Below, one piece after another: positions 46,229-55,488 of a stretch of DNA of 64,000 nucleotides. A program made the translations under genes and the position numbers. Origin of the DNA: an uncultured Saprospiraceae bacterium (lineage in GTDB: Bacteria; Bacteroidota; Bacteroidia; Chitinophagales; Saprospiraceae); NCBI GenBank assembly GCA_937929945.1, contig CALFUK010000060.1:23858-87857 (forward strand), in the 5' to 3' direction. Numbering within the stretch: position 1 is the stretch's first letter; each line of letters begins with the position of its first letter. The notes beneath the pieces were generated by a model that was given only the letters and a program-made list of their open reading frames with translations, had not been told where the DNA came from and did no database searches.

Positions 46229-46256
46229 ATTATTTCAATTTTTTGTGGTGCTGATC

Positions 46257-49244
46257 TTAAAAATCAAGTTTCACGTGAAAAAATAATCTTCTGGAACTTG
46301 GGTATGGCGTCACTTCAATATTACCCGTGACTGCCTGCGTACCAAAGTTAGACACCTCAGGATCATATGAGCCGTAGTTCGTCCAGAGCAATAAATTATT
46401 GACTGAAGCTCCGACTTTCACGCCTTTCACAAAATCACTAAATGTGGAACCAGGAATCGTGTAATAGAGTCCCAGCTCTCTTAGCTTCACGTAGCTTGTC
46501 TCCTCTATGTAGACGCCTGTATTACCATTAGCAGCCCAGTCTAAGAGTCGATTCAGACCCTTAGTCTGCTCCGTACCATCTTCTTGGGTAACGATCTCAT
46601 CCCATCCTGGAGTCGTACCACCATCATCCCAAAGTAAGGCTGAAAGATTAATCGCTGATCCTCCGCTCTGCCAGTGTAAAAGGAAGTTTAGATCAAGGTT
46701 TTTACCAATACTCAGATCATTAGAGAATGCCATACTGAAGTCTGGCTGTCTATCTCCATAGACGGTGAAGCCCAGTGGATTATCAGTACCAGCTGGCGTC
46801 CCTACGATGGTCGTCGGTGAAAAGCCTTCTGCAAATAAGTATGTCCCCAGAGACGGTCCAAAGCCACCAGTCGTCTGCGGATTTTCCCATCTGGTCAGTT
46901 CAGAATCATTCTTCCAGAATGTCAATCTCGAATACATATTCAGCTTAGAGCTTCTGATCGAGTTCACGCCTAAGGTTAGCTCAATACCTGTATTACGCAG
47001 GTCTCCAGCATTCGTACCGATAGCTGTGATACCTGTAGACTCAGGAGGATTGATATCAAATATCAAGTCATTGACCGTCTTATTGTAATACGTCGCTTCT
47101 AATAAGATGCGTCCATCCAGGAGTCCTGCATCGATCCCAAACTCTATCTCCGATGCGGTCTCAGGTCTTAGATCTGGATCAATCGCTCTGGCACCTACCT
47201 GTGAGCCTAAGCTACCACCGATCAGCTGAGGCGTCAGTGACTCATATGTCACACCGAATCTCGGTAGGCCACCCGTCTGTCCATAGGCCGCTCTCAGCTT
47301 CAGGTTATCGAATACCCCTTCACTACCCCAGAAATCAAAATTGTGCAAGTTCAGTGCTAATGAAGCTTTTGGAAATGCATAATACTTAGACTGATCAGCA
47401 TTCAGCGTAGACTTATCAAAACGCATGCCGACGGAAGCGATGATCTTATCTTGAAAATTCAAATCCTCTTGGATCACGTAACCTAAATCAGTCACTCTTG
47501 TCGCGGACTGATTCTGCACTGACTGCACTGTCGCCCACTGAATGTTCGTCTGGCCTCCAGCAAGTCCACGGCCACGATTCAAGACAAATTCTGAATTTTG
47601 ATCTAACCTCACAACACCCACTGAGGTGTTAGAATTAAATCCGCTAAAGTCTTTATTATAGATCAAGAGACCCTGAAGATTAGAATTAAACTGGTCATCT
47701 CTACCTCGCATCACATCTCCTGGATTAGGTGATGCTGCTTGGTGCTGGAGTATCTCTGGGAAATAGACCAAAGAGTTACCACTGGTGTAGTCTACCCCAC
47801 CAGTCACATTAAACTTCAAGAAGGAAGTCGCATCAGAATAAAGATTAAAATCAATATTTCCTGACGTAATGAATCTGTCTACCTTCTGATTGTTTTCACC
47901 CAGGTCACGGATGGCAATCGGGTTATCATTGAAATATGAGTTATTAGGATAGTTACCATTCTCATCAGGGAATAGATTCGCGTATGATGGTGTGTACGCC
48001 AAGGCGTAACCGATACTACCTCCTGTATTATTTTGATTACCTGTGAATCCTCGATCACTATTGGTACGGTAATAACCAGAACTCAGGCCGACCTTAATCT
48101 TGTCGCTGAGCCGATGGTCTACATTAACTCTCGCCGAGTATCTCTGAAATCCTGTTCTTTCGATGATTCCAGTCTCGTCCGTGATTCCTCCAGAGATGCG
48201 AAATTGTGTTTTCTGATTTCCCCCAGAAACACTCAGCTGGGTATTAGATAAGATGCCAGTCTTACCATAGAAGAATTGCTCCCAGTCAGTATTACGACCT
48301 TCTGATTCTGCAGCCGCTTGTGCTGCTAATTCATCAGCGTCATCTCCAGTGAAAGAGCCCGTTCGAGCGGCATCCCAAATGCCGAAATTCTGGAAATTTT
48401 GACCTTTAGCAAATCCAAAGTCTTGTGACAAGGAAATATTAGTTTCTCCTGCCTTACCACGCTTAGTCGTGATAATGACCACACCGGCATTCGCGCGAGT
48501 CCCATAGATAGCAGCTGCTGACGGGCCTTTCAGCACTTCTATTTTTTCTATGTCATCAGGGTTAATGTCAGAGATACGATTGGCGGCATCATCCTGAGTC
48601 GCTGCATTCTGACCACCACTGGCACCACTCACTTGAGTCCGTCCAGTACGGATGGTATTATTATTCACATACACTCCGTCGATGATGAAGAGCGGCTGAG
48701 ATGATCCAGCTCCGAGTGTCGAGACACCTCTGAGCTGCATGCTGATCCCTCCTCCAGGTGCACCACTATTAGATGACATCTGGACACCTGCTACTTTTCC
48801 AAATAGAGCTCCATCCAAGGTCTGAGGAGCCGTGTTACCGGTGAGCTGCTCTGCTGATACACTGGCAACTGAATTACCTGAATTAGATTTTTTAACTCCT
48901 GATCCGAGGCCAGTAATGACCACTTCGTCTAACTGGTTGACATCTTCTATCATAGCAATGTCCAAGACAGAATTATCCTGCCCTACTTCGATAATTTGTG
49001 TCCTATACCCTAAGTAGGACACCTCAATCTGAGAATCTGTACTGGGGACATCAATGGAAAATCTCCCATCAAGATCAGTGGTGGTACCACTAGTCGTCCC
49101 TTTGACCAGGACTGCAGCACCTATGACAGGATCATTGTTTTGATCCGTTACCGTACCTGTCACAGTCGACTGGGCAAAGGATGCTGTGACACCCAAGCAT
49201 ATGATGAGCAGGATGCACTTACATGTAAAAAAAAGTTTTTTCAT
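46257..49244 (-). CDS. SusC/RagA-family TonB-dependent transporter
   Basis: 995 residues. Signal MKKLFFTCKCILLIICLGVT, then a carboxypeptidase-regulatory-like domain (VTGTVTDQNNDPVIGAAVLV), a TonB box-like stretch (LDEVVITGLGSGVKKSNSGN), a plug with the SusC motifs QLRGVSTLGAGSSQPLFIID and VLKGPSAAAIYGTRANAGVV, and a beta barrel ending with the aromatic residues HVKLDF. It imports the ligand bound by SusD across the outer membrane with energy from TonB. First gene of the pair; no ECF sigma or anti-sigma gene is adjacent. Confidence 0.95.
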   Translation of the reverse strand: MKKLFFTCKCILLIICLGVTASFAQSTVTGTVTDQNNDPVIGAAVLVKGTTSGTTTDLDGRFSIDVPSTDSQIEVSYLGYRTQIIEVGQDNSVLDIAMIEDVNQLDEVVITGLGSGVKKSNSGNSVASVSAEQLTGNTAPQTLDGALFGKVAGVQMSSNSGAPGGGISMQLRGVSTLGAGSSQPLFIIDGVYVNNNTIRTGRTQVSGASGGQNAATQDDAANRISDINPDDIEKIEVLKGPSAAAIYGTRANAGVVIITTKRGKAGETNISLSQDFGFAKGQNFQNFGIWDAARTGSFTGDDADELAAQAAAESEGRNTDWEQFFYGKTGILSNTQLSVSGGNQKTQFRISGGITDETGIIERTGFQRYSARVNVDHRLSDKIKVGLSSGYYRTNSDRGFTGNQNNTGGSIGYALAYTPSYANLFPDENGNYPNNSYFNDNPIAIRDLGENNQKVDRFITSGNIDFNLYSDATSFLKFNVTGGVDYTSGNSLVYFPEILQHQAASPNPGDVMRGRDDQFNSNLQGLLIYNKDFSGFNSNTSVGVVRLDQNSEFVLNRGRGLAGGQTNIQWATVQSVQNQSATRVTDLGYVIQEDLNFQDKIIASVGMRFDKSTLNADQSKYYAFPKASLALNLHNFDFWGSEGVFDNLKLRAAYGQTGGLPRFGVTYESLTPQLIGGSLGSQVGARAIDPDLRPETASEIEFGIDAGLLDGRILLEATYYNKTVNDLIFDINPPESTGITAIGTNAGDLRNTGIELTLGVNSIRSSKLNMYSRLTFWKNDSELTRWENPQTTGGFGPSLGTYLFAEGFSPTTIVGTPAGTDNPLGFTVYGDRQPDFSMAFSNDLSIGKNLDLNFLLHWQSGGSAINLSALLWDDGGTTPGWDEIVTQEDGTEQTKGLNRLLDWAANGNTGVYIEETSYVKLRELGLYYTIPGSTFSDFVKGVKVGASVNNLLLWTNYGSYDPEVSNFGTQAVTGNIEVTPYPSSRRLFFHVKLDF

Positions 49245-49423
49245 GAAAAATTAGTTAGTTAATAAAATAAGAACTCAGGTCATCAGATCAGCTTTTGATG
49301 AAGTAATTCTGCCGAAAAGAAACCATCTCTACAATTTATATTTTAAAACATCCTTCTGGTAAGAGACACTTATAAAATATATTATATTGAATTTTAATCT
49401 TTATTGATCGCAAAAATTCAGGT

Positions 49424-50950
49424 ATGCTCAGATGCAAATGTAATACATCTCTTGGTTTTTTAAGAAACTACAGTGTAAAACGATCTTCATTCATGATCTG
49501 CTTCTTATTACACCTAATATCTTATGGGCAGTACGATCTAGTGATTAAAAATGGTCAGGTCATTGATCCAGAATCAGGCTTAGACGGAATCAGAAATCTC
49601 GGAATCATCGATGATACAATAGCCATCATCACTACATCAGAGATCACTGGTGATCGGAGTATAGATGCTACTGCTCTCGTAGTCGCCCCTGGATTCATCG
49701 ATCCTCATATCCATGGCGTGAGTGTAGAGGCGCAGCGCTATCAGATCAGAGATGGTGTGACCACAGCACTGGAACTAGAAAGCGGCATCGGATTCATTAA
49801 GTATTGGCTAGAGTCGAAAGCTGGTAAAAGCCTGCTGAACTATGGTGCATCAGCCGCCCATTCAGGTTTAAGGCATGCCTCGCTGCGGCAAAACCGGCAG
49901 TATATACCCGAGACTCAAGCTCAGCTCGAGAAAGAGGGCTACTCCTCTAAGATCATCAATCAGATGCTGATCAGAATGATGAGATCGAGAGATGTCATTC
50001 TCTCGGAGGACGATATCAGTCACCTGAAGACACTCATTGAAGATGAGCTGAAAGCTGGTGCTATCGGCATCGGTGTACCCGTAGGCTATTACCCGCAGGC
50101 CAGCCACTACGAGATATTCAAAAGCTATGAAATGGCGGCTCAATATGGCACCACTATATTCTCTCATGTCCGCGACGCACACATGGCAGCCATCCAAGAA
50201 GCTATCGCTAATGCGACCATCACAGGAGCCAGGCTACACATCGTGCACTTGAACAGTATGTCGCTTAGTAAAATTAAGACAGGCTTGGCTTTAGTCGAGG
50301 CAGCACAAAGGCAAGGCTTCCCCATTACGACGGAGGTGTATCCATACACAGCGGCATCAACATCACTTGAGTCAGTCCTCTTCGATGAAGGGTGGCAAGC
50401 CAAATGGGGCATGGATTATCAAGATCTTCAGTGGCAGGCCACGGGCGAAAGACTTACCGCTGAGACCTTTAAAAAATATCGTTCAGAAGGCGGCATCATC
50501 ATCATGCATATGATGAAGCCAGCATGGATCGAAGAAGCCCTGGCATCGCCCATCACCATGATCGGCAGCGATGGTATGCCCTACGCGCCACTCGCCCATC
50601 CGCGTACCGCTGGCACCTACGCCCGTATCTTGGGCAGATATGTCAGAGAGGAGGGAGTGCTCAACCTGCCAGAGGCCATCAGAAAAATGACCATCATGCC
50701 AGCACAAATGCTCGAAGCTATCGCCCCTGCGATGAAGCGCAAAGGCCGCCTCCAAGTCGGTGCAGATGCTGACATCACCATATTTGACCCCGCGACTGTC
50801 ATAGACAAAGCGAGCTTTGAAAAGGGACTAGACTATTCTGAAGGCATCATCCATGTCATTGTAAATGGGCGACTCACTGTACATGATTCCGAAATCGTAG
50901 ACGGCGTATTCAATGGTGAGCCTGTGTATGGTCATCTACGAAGTCGTTGA
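49424..50950 (+). CDS. Secreted amidohydrolase, N-acyl-D-amino acid deacylase-like
   Basis: 508 residues (a shorter form from ATG 49493 is possible; either gives a signal-like start MICFLLHLISYG). DLVIKNGQVIDPESGLDGIR opens the urease-like fold. GFIDPHIHG has the HxH metal ligands, IFSHVRD and LHIVHLNS carry the next His residues, and MIGSDGMPYAPLAHPRTAGT the metal Asp. This is the D-aminoacylase branch (compare the 55489 gene). Likely exported and acting on acylated D-amino acids or similar amides. Placed divergently from the SusC/SusD unit, which may import its product. Confidence 0.85.
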   Translation: MLRCKCNTSLGFLRNYSVKRSSFMICFLLHLISYGQYDLVIKNGQVIDPESGLDGIRNLGIIDDTIAIITTSEITGDRSIDATALVVAPGFIDPHIHGVSVEAQRYQIRDGVTTALELESGIGFIKYWLESKAGKSLLNYGASAAHSGLRHASLRQNRQYIPETQAQLEKEGYSSKIINQMLIRMMRSRDVILSEDDISHLKTLIEDELKAGAIGIGVPVGYYPQASHYEIFKSYEMAAQYGTTIFSHVRDAHMAAIQEAIANATITGARLHIVHLNSMSLSKIKTGLALVEAAQRQGFPITTEVYPYTAASTSLESVLFDEGWQAKWGMDYQDLQWQATGERLTAETFKKYRSEGGIIIMHMMKPAWIEEALASPITMIGSDGMPYAPLAHPRTAGTYARILGRYVREEGVLNLPEAIRKMTIMPAQMLEAIAPAMKRKGRLQVGADADITIFDPATVIDKASFEKGLDYSEGIIHVIVNGRLTVHDSEIVDGVFNGEPVYGHLRSR

Positions 50951-51151
50951 TATGAATAGTTAGGCACACTTATTTCATCATTAAAGTTAGTCATGACTGC
51001 CAAGTATAAAACAGATACTGCGAAACATCTATCATCTTACTTGTCCCATAATGCATCGGCCAAGAGACAATTAGTCAATAATAAATGCCGCAATCGATAT
51101 TATCTTACCGAATTCGATAATTTGCATTCTTATTAAAAAATGTAACCCAAA

Positions 51152-51340
51152 CGTGAATTGTCTATGAGACTGATAAGTAAGAGATTCAAGTCAGTCAATA
51201 TGCTTCATTATTAGCTCACAGATATTCAATCTTAAAATTTAAATTTATGAAACGTCTATGACGTAGATAGTTAAGACACCCAAGCGGATGATTAAACTTA
51301 GTTTTCTACAGATGGGCATTCATTTCTAAAACTTAATCAT
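51152..51340 (+). repeat. Leader repeat array C, two copies of about 94 bp
   Basis: Copy 1 (register 51155) is diverged (GAATTGTCTATGAGACTGAT); copy 2 (51249) is close to the consensus: GAAACGTCTATGACGTAGAT, ACACCCAAGCGGATGA, GATGGGCATTCATTTC. The next register (51343) falls on the start codon of the DUF2911 gene. It is the only structure seen in the 390-base gap 50951-51340. Confidence 0.88.
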
Positions 51341-52441
51341 ATGAAATTAATCGCGATTACACTATCATGCTGTTTCTACCTACTACTCAGCACATCTGTC
51401 TCAGCCCAAGAATCCGAATGGCCAGAAATGGATAAAAGTCCACTCCAGCATTCTTACTATCCGAGTGATGCCGCATGGAGAAACTATCTCCAAGGTGACG
51501 ATAGAAATATCAATCCTAAAATAAAGGTGACCTACTCAGCACCTGCCGTGAAAGAAAGAAAAATCATGGGTACCTTAGTCCCCTATGGCCAAGAGTGGAG
51601 AGTCGGTGCCAATGAAGCGACCGAAGTCATCTTTTACCAAAGTGTAGAAGTCGGAGGTACAGTCATATCACCAGGTACCTATACCATGACAGCAGACGTC
51701 AATGAAGACCACTGGAATGTCCACTTCTCTACCGAGCGCCACATCTGGGGTAATGAAAACAGAGACAAATCAAAAACGGTAGCTTCTGCCAAAGCCATGA
51801 CGGCGAAGACTCATAAAACTCGTGAGTACTTAGCCATCGGATTCAAAGAGATCGATGCTAATACTGTCCACCTATTAATAGAATGGGAGGATACCAGCAT
51901 AGCAGTCCCCGTACACTTTAATGTACCCAGCTTCCCGAGCTTTGATGCGAGTCCTGGCGACATGGTACACTACCCGGATAACTCCAGATTCACTAACTAC
52001 TTAAAGCCTGAGCAGCTTGATGCCGCTAAGCCAAAGGTCACAGTCTCTTATGGTAGACCCCAGATGAAAGGCAGAAAAATCTTCGGCGAATTATTAAAAT
52101 ACGGAGAGACATGGAGAGTCGGCGCTAACGAATCCACAGAAGTCACCTTCTTCCAAGATGTGATGATCGGAGACCAAGAAATCAGAGCAGGTAAGTATAA
52201 CCTGTATGCGGTCGTCAACGAAGCAGAATGGACCTTCATCCTCAACACTGACATGCCAGCCTGGGGTGCAGCCCATCGTGATGAGACGAAGGACATAGCC
52301 ACTTTCTCCGCGCCAGTAACTCAAGGCAAGCAAAGCCTCGAAGCATTATCCATGAGATTCAAGGAGGTCGACGCTGACCATGTACACCTGATCGTAGGCT
52401 GGGATAAAACGAGAGCAGCGCTGCCCATACAGTTTAAATAG
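51341..52441 (+). CDS. Secreted protein with two DUF2911 domains
   Basis: 366 residues. Signal peptide MKLIAITLSCCFYLLLSTSV with SAQ. Two DUF2911 domains follow, residues about 40-195 and 210-366, each with KVTVSYGRP or KVTYSAPA, GKIFGEL-like GRKIFGELLKYGETWRVGAN, TEVTFFQDV, GKYNLYAVV and HLIVGW. The duplication is old: the two halves share under half of their residues by eye. DUF2911 proteins are common in Bacteroidota envelopes with no known function. A terminator follows. The start is set by the signal peptide and by the end of the leader repeats. Confidence 0.88.
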   Translation: MKLIAITLSCCFYLLLSTSVSAQESEWPEMDKSPLQHSYYPSDAAWRNYLQGDDRNINPKIKVTYSAPAVKERKIMGTLVPYGQEWRVGANEATEVIFYQSVEVGGTVISPGTYTMTADVNEDHWNVHFSTERHIWGNENRDKSKTVASAKAMTAKTHKTREYLAIGFKEIDANTVHLLIEWEDTSIAVPVHFNVPSFPSFDASPGDMVHYPDNSRFTNYLKPEQLDAAKPKVTVSYGRPQMKGRKIFGELLKYGETWRVGANESTEVTFFQDVMIGDQEIRAGKYNLYAVVNEAEWTFILNTDMPAWGAAHRDETKDIATFSAPVTQGKQSLEALSMRFKEVDADHVHLIVGWDKTRAALPIQFK

Positions 52442-52466
52442 TATCTCGCTGAATAAAGAAAATTTG

Positions 52467-52501
52467 AAAAGGCAATGGTCGCAAGACTGTTGCCTTTTTT
52501 T
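52467..52501 (+). terminator. Terminator after the DUF2911 gene
   Basis: AAAGGCAATGGTC, GCAA loop, GACTGTTGCCTTT, then a T run. Confidence 0.9.
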
Positions 52502-52556
52502 GTACCATCATCATAAATCTACCTTCCGAACAGGCAGGCTTACTCCAGAATCAGTC

Positions 52557-52684
52557 CTGAGAACTGCTCAGTCATTCTAAACTTGGTTCAGAATCTGGCC
52601 TTAGATCTGCTCAGTCATTCTGAACTTGTTTCAGAATCTGGCTTGAGATCTACTCAGTCATTCTGAACTTGTTTCAGAATCTGG
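52557..52684 (+). repeat. REP-like palindrome array, three copies of 43 bp
   Basis: Each unit contains CAGTCATTCTGAACTTG followed by TTTCAGAATCTGG, an ATTCTGAAC/TTTCAGAAT palindrome. CAGTCATTCT occurs at 52569, 52612 and 52655. The same palindrome family, in reverse and with G-C in place of T-A, forms the array at 60831-61088. Confidence 0.85.
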
Positions 52685-52775
52685 CCAGAGCGAAGCAAAC
52701 AGCAAAACACCCAATTTAAATTCTCAGTGTATAAATATCCCCACTTATGGAATAAAACAACACAGCCCCATCTGC

Positions 52776-52808
52776 GGCTTACCAATCCCTGTCGGGCTTA
52801 GCAATCCC
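52776..52808 (-). repeat. 33-bp doublet element, copy 2
   Basis: Reverse complement of the 15663-15696 element: GGGATTGCTAAGCC, CGACA, GGGATTGGTAAGCC read on the minus strand. Confidence 0.8.
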
Positions 52809-52886
52809 ATACCACATTTGGTTTATCACTTTTTAAGTAATGATCCACACTTATCAACAGGACTCCCAATTTATCCATAAATTAGA

Positions 52887-52981
52887 CGATACATCGTCTA
52901 TGACATGGATAACATGGAGCGCTAAGTACATGATTAAACGGAATTATTTTCAGTTTGGCTTTTCCTTCGAAATTTATATTT
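52887..52981 (+). repeat. Single diverged leader repeat (D)
   Basis: The core CGTCTATGACATGGATAA lies 86 bases before the start codon at 52982, the same distance as in arrays A and C (86-89). The rest (GCTAAGTACATGATTAAAC, CAGTTTGGCTTTTCCTTCG, AAATTTATATTTATG) follows the same order of elements but is diverged. Confidence 0.65.
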
Positions 52982-54379
52982 ATGAGACAATTTATTTTCA
53001 TCCTCCTACTCACCTGCCTGTTCATCCAATGCAAGAAAAAAGCCATAGAGGCTGACTACTTCATTGAAAACATCAATATCGTACACGTCGAATCGGGAGA
53101 GATATCAGCGAATCAATATGTCGCCATCACTGATCGAGTGATCTCGGGCATCTATGATCAGCCGCAAAGGATAGCATCTACTTGCGTCACTGTAAATGGC
53201 ACTGGTCAATATCTGATTCCTGGCCTATGGGACATGCACACTCACTACAGCTGGAATAATGACTTATCTAACAAGCTATTGATCGCTAATGGAGTGATTG
53301 GAATCAGAGAAATGTGGGGCGATCTACCAACGATAAATACCATCAAATCAAACATAGAATCCGATAATATTGCAGCTCCTGACATCTATACCGCTGGAAA
53401 CATCATCGATGGCCCACAGCCCATCTGGCCTGGATCAGCTGCCATGAGCTCAGTAGAGGATGTGGATAAAGAGCTGACAGCACAAGCGTCAGCTGGAGCA
53501 GACTTCTACAAAGTATACAGCCTACTACCTAAGGATGTGTATCTGAAGATAGCTGAAAGGAGCAAGACTTCTGGCATACCCTTCGCTGGTCACATACCCA
53601 TGTCTGTCAATATCTGGGACGCCATCCAAGCAGGACAACAGAGCACTGAGCATTTATATGGTGTGTTAGAAGCGTGTAGCGATGACGGCGCCAAACTGGA
53701 CAGCTTATCCAAAGCAGATTATTTTGGTGCCGCCAGGATGGACTACTTAGTCGATGGTTTTAATCCCGCACTATTTGACTCGCTCAGCCGTAAGCTTGCT
53801 CAAAGCGAATCTTGGATATGCCCCACACTAACGGTGCTAAAAAACATTGCTCATCTTGATGACAGCACTCTGATGGAAGACCCACGCTTAGCTTACACTC
53901 CAGCCTTTATGAAGCGCATGTGGAATCCTAAGTTCGATTTTAGATTCGCCTCCAGAGGACCAGCATTCTATCGAGCCAGTAAGAAGCAGTACTTATTTCA
54001 GCAGGCTTTGCTGGGCAAGTTCGCTGCAGATGGCGTGAAGATCTTAGCGGGTACCGACTATTCTAATCCGTATTGCTATCCAGGATTTAGCTTGCATGAT
54101 GAATTAGCCTTACTGGTGGATGGCGGACTGACGCCACTACAAGCGCTGCAGGCCGCTACCATTAATCCTGCTGTCTTCATGAAAAAAGAAGCGCATTTTG
54201 GAACAGTCCAAAAAGCTAAGCAAGCGTCACTTGTCCTCTTAAAAGAGAATCCGCTGCTGAACATTAAGCATACGACATCGATTAGTGGTGTCTTCCTACG
54301 AGGTAAGTATTATGGGCTCGAAGGAATTAAGGATTTATTAGAAGAGGCGAAGCGCCAAGCAGCAGAGACTGGGACCTAA
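52982..54379 (+). CDS. Amidohydrolase-family lipoprotein
   Basis: 465 residues. The signal MRQFIFILLLTCLFIQC has a lipobox-like FIQC. An amidohydrolase (imidazolonepropionase/prolidase-like) fold follows: IPGLWDMHTHYSW with the HxH metal site, ADFYKVYS with the Lys, FAGHIPMSV and QQSTEHLYG with further His ligands, and ILAGTDYSNPYC with the Asp. It sits in the region between two other amidohydrolases but belongs to a different branch. Substrate unknown. ATG 52982 is chosen because the signal begins there; an upstream in-frame ATG lies inside the leader repeat. Confidence 0.87.
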   Translation: MRQFIFILLLTCLFIQCKKKAIEADYFIENINIVHVESGEISANQYVAITDRVISGIYDQPQRIASTCVTVNGTGQYLIPGLWDMHTHYSWNNDLSNKLLIANGVIGIREMWGDLPTINTIKSNIESDNIAAPDIYTAGNIIDGPQPIWPGSAAMSSVEDVDKELTAQASAGADFYKVYSLLPKDVYLKIAERSKTSGIPFAGHIPMSVNIWDAIQAGQQSTEHLYGVLEACSDDGAKLDSLSKADYFGAARMDYLVDGFNPALFDSLSRKLAQSESWICPTLTVLKNIAHLDDSTLMEDPRLAYTPAFMKRMWNPKFDFRFASRGPAFYRASKKQYLFQQALLGKFAADGVKILAGTDYSNPYCYPGFSLHDELALLVDGGLTPLQALQAATINPAVFMKKEAHFGTVQKAKQASLVLLKENPLLNIKHTTSISGVFLRGKYYGLEGIKDLLEEAKRQAAETGT

Positions 54380-54523
54380 TCGTATTCAACGATATTAGAG
54401 GATTCTATCTTTTAAGCAATACAATTGTAACGTTTTGATGATAGCTAAATTAAACTTATCCTGGATCTGATGCGAACGCTCTCGTTTGACTCTGAAGAGA
54501 TACACTTCAGAGATAGGCCATTG

Positions 54524-55165
54524 CTATTCCTCCAGCTCATACAGCAAGTTGAATCGGATCAATGCCAATTGGTCAACGCCCGTCCTCAAATTAGTGGTGT
54601 ATCTTTCTAAATCTTGCTCAAGATTATCTTCTGAAATTAATTGGCAACCTTGAATAGCTAAAGAGTTTTGCAACTCGCCATCAATCACTGAATATAGAAA
54701 CCAAGTACAGATCTCTACAGCACTGCAATCTTCATAAATCTCAACTCCATCATATAAAAGCGAATTATCCAACGTAATGCGATAGAAGTTAGGTTGTTCT
54801 ATCAAACTATAATCCAAAGTAAAGGTCGTATCCTGATCGCCAAACTCTACAGTAGCATCAATCATGGCTGGGCCTGTAATCGTAAAACTTAATAATAAAG
54901 ATTGCCCTTCCAGAAATTCGCTTTCAATCAGATCATCATTAAATCCATTTGCTCGCAACAGCTGATCTAAATCATCTCCACTTTCAGTAATCGAAGACCC
55001 ATCATAATCATACAAAGCTATTGGCTGAAGATCATCTACATCAAGTGTATAACTGTACTTTGCTGGATAACTGGGGCATATGGTCTCACCATTGCATGAA
55101 AATAAAAATACGGTCAAAATAAAGCATCCAATGGCAAAGCTAACTTTGAATATTCCTTTCAGCAT
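54524..55165 (-). CDS. Lipoprotein of unknown function
   Basis: 213 residues. The signal MLKGIFKVSFAIGCFILTVF ends in LFSCNGE, a lipobox. The mature part is acidic and beta-rich with four Cys; I do not recognise a family. It is single, minus strand, in between two plus-strand amidohydrolase genes. The 320 bases upstream (55166-55488) hold no other gene or notable structure. Confidence 0.65.
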   Translation of the reverse strand: MLKGIFKVSFAIGCFILTVFLFSCNGETICPSYPAKYSYTLDVDDLQPIALYDYDGSSITESGDDLDQLLRANGFNDDLIESEFLEGQSLLLSFTITGPAMIDATVEFGDQDTTFTLDYSLIEQPNFYRITLDNSLLYDGVEIYEDCSAVEICTWFLYSVIDGELQNSLAIQGCQLISEDNLEQDLERYTTNLRTGVDQLALIRFNLLYELEE

Positions 55166-55488
55166 AAAATTAAATTGTCGCTACATTAAAAAACAAAGTG
55201 TCGAAGAGAGATCCAGTAAAGTGCACTTCTTCCATTCTAACATAAAAATAACAAAATATTACTGAGTCTGGCCTCTTAGCCTCAGGGCGAATACCTATTA
55301 ATTTTGTTCTTAAGAGTTAGTTATCTTTTCAGTGCCTGCAGCAATGGGAATCTGATTCTATACAATTCTGAGTCGGAATATGCTATGTGGCTGCACTAAG
55401 TCGATGCATCTCTTTTCGGGCATCCCAACAGGCACACTTAGTGACAGCCATTATCAAATTATACAGAATATCTCCCTATCTTAGAAGC

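Noticed and set aside
52851..52879. TTATCAACA and TTATCCATA as DnaA boxes
   Set aside because: Both deviate from the consensus or are weak matches, and they lie at the edge of a leader repeat.
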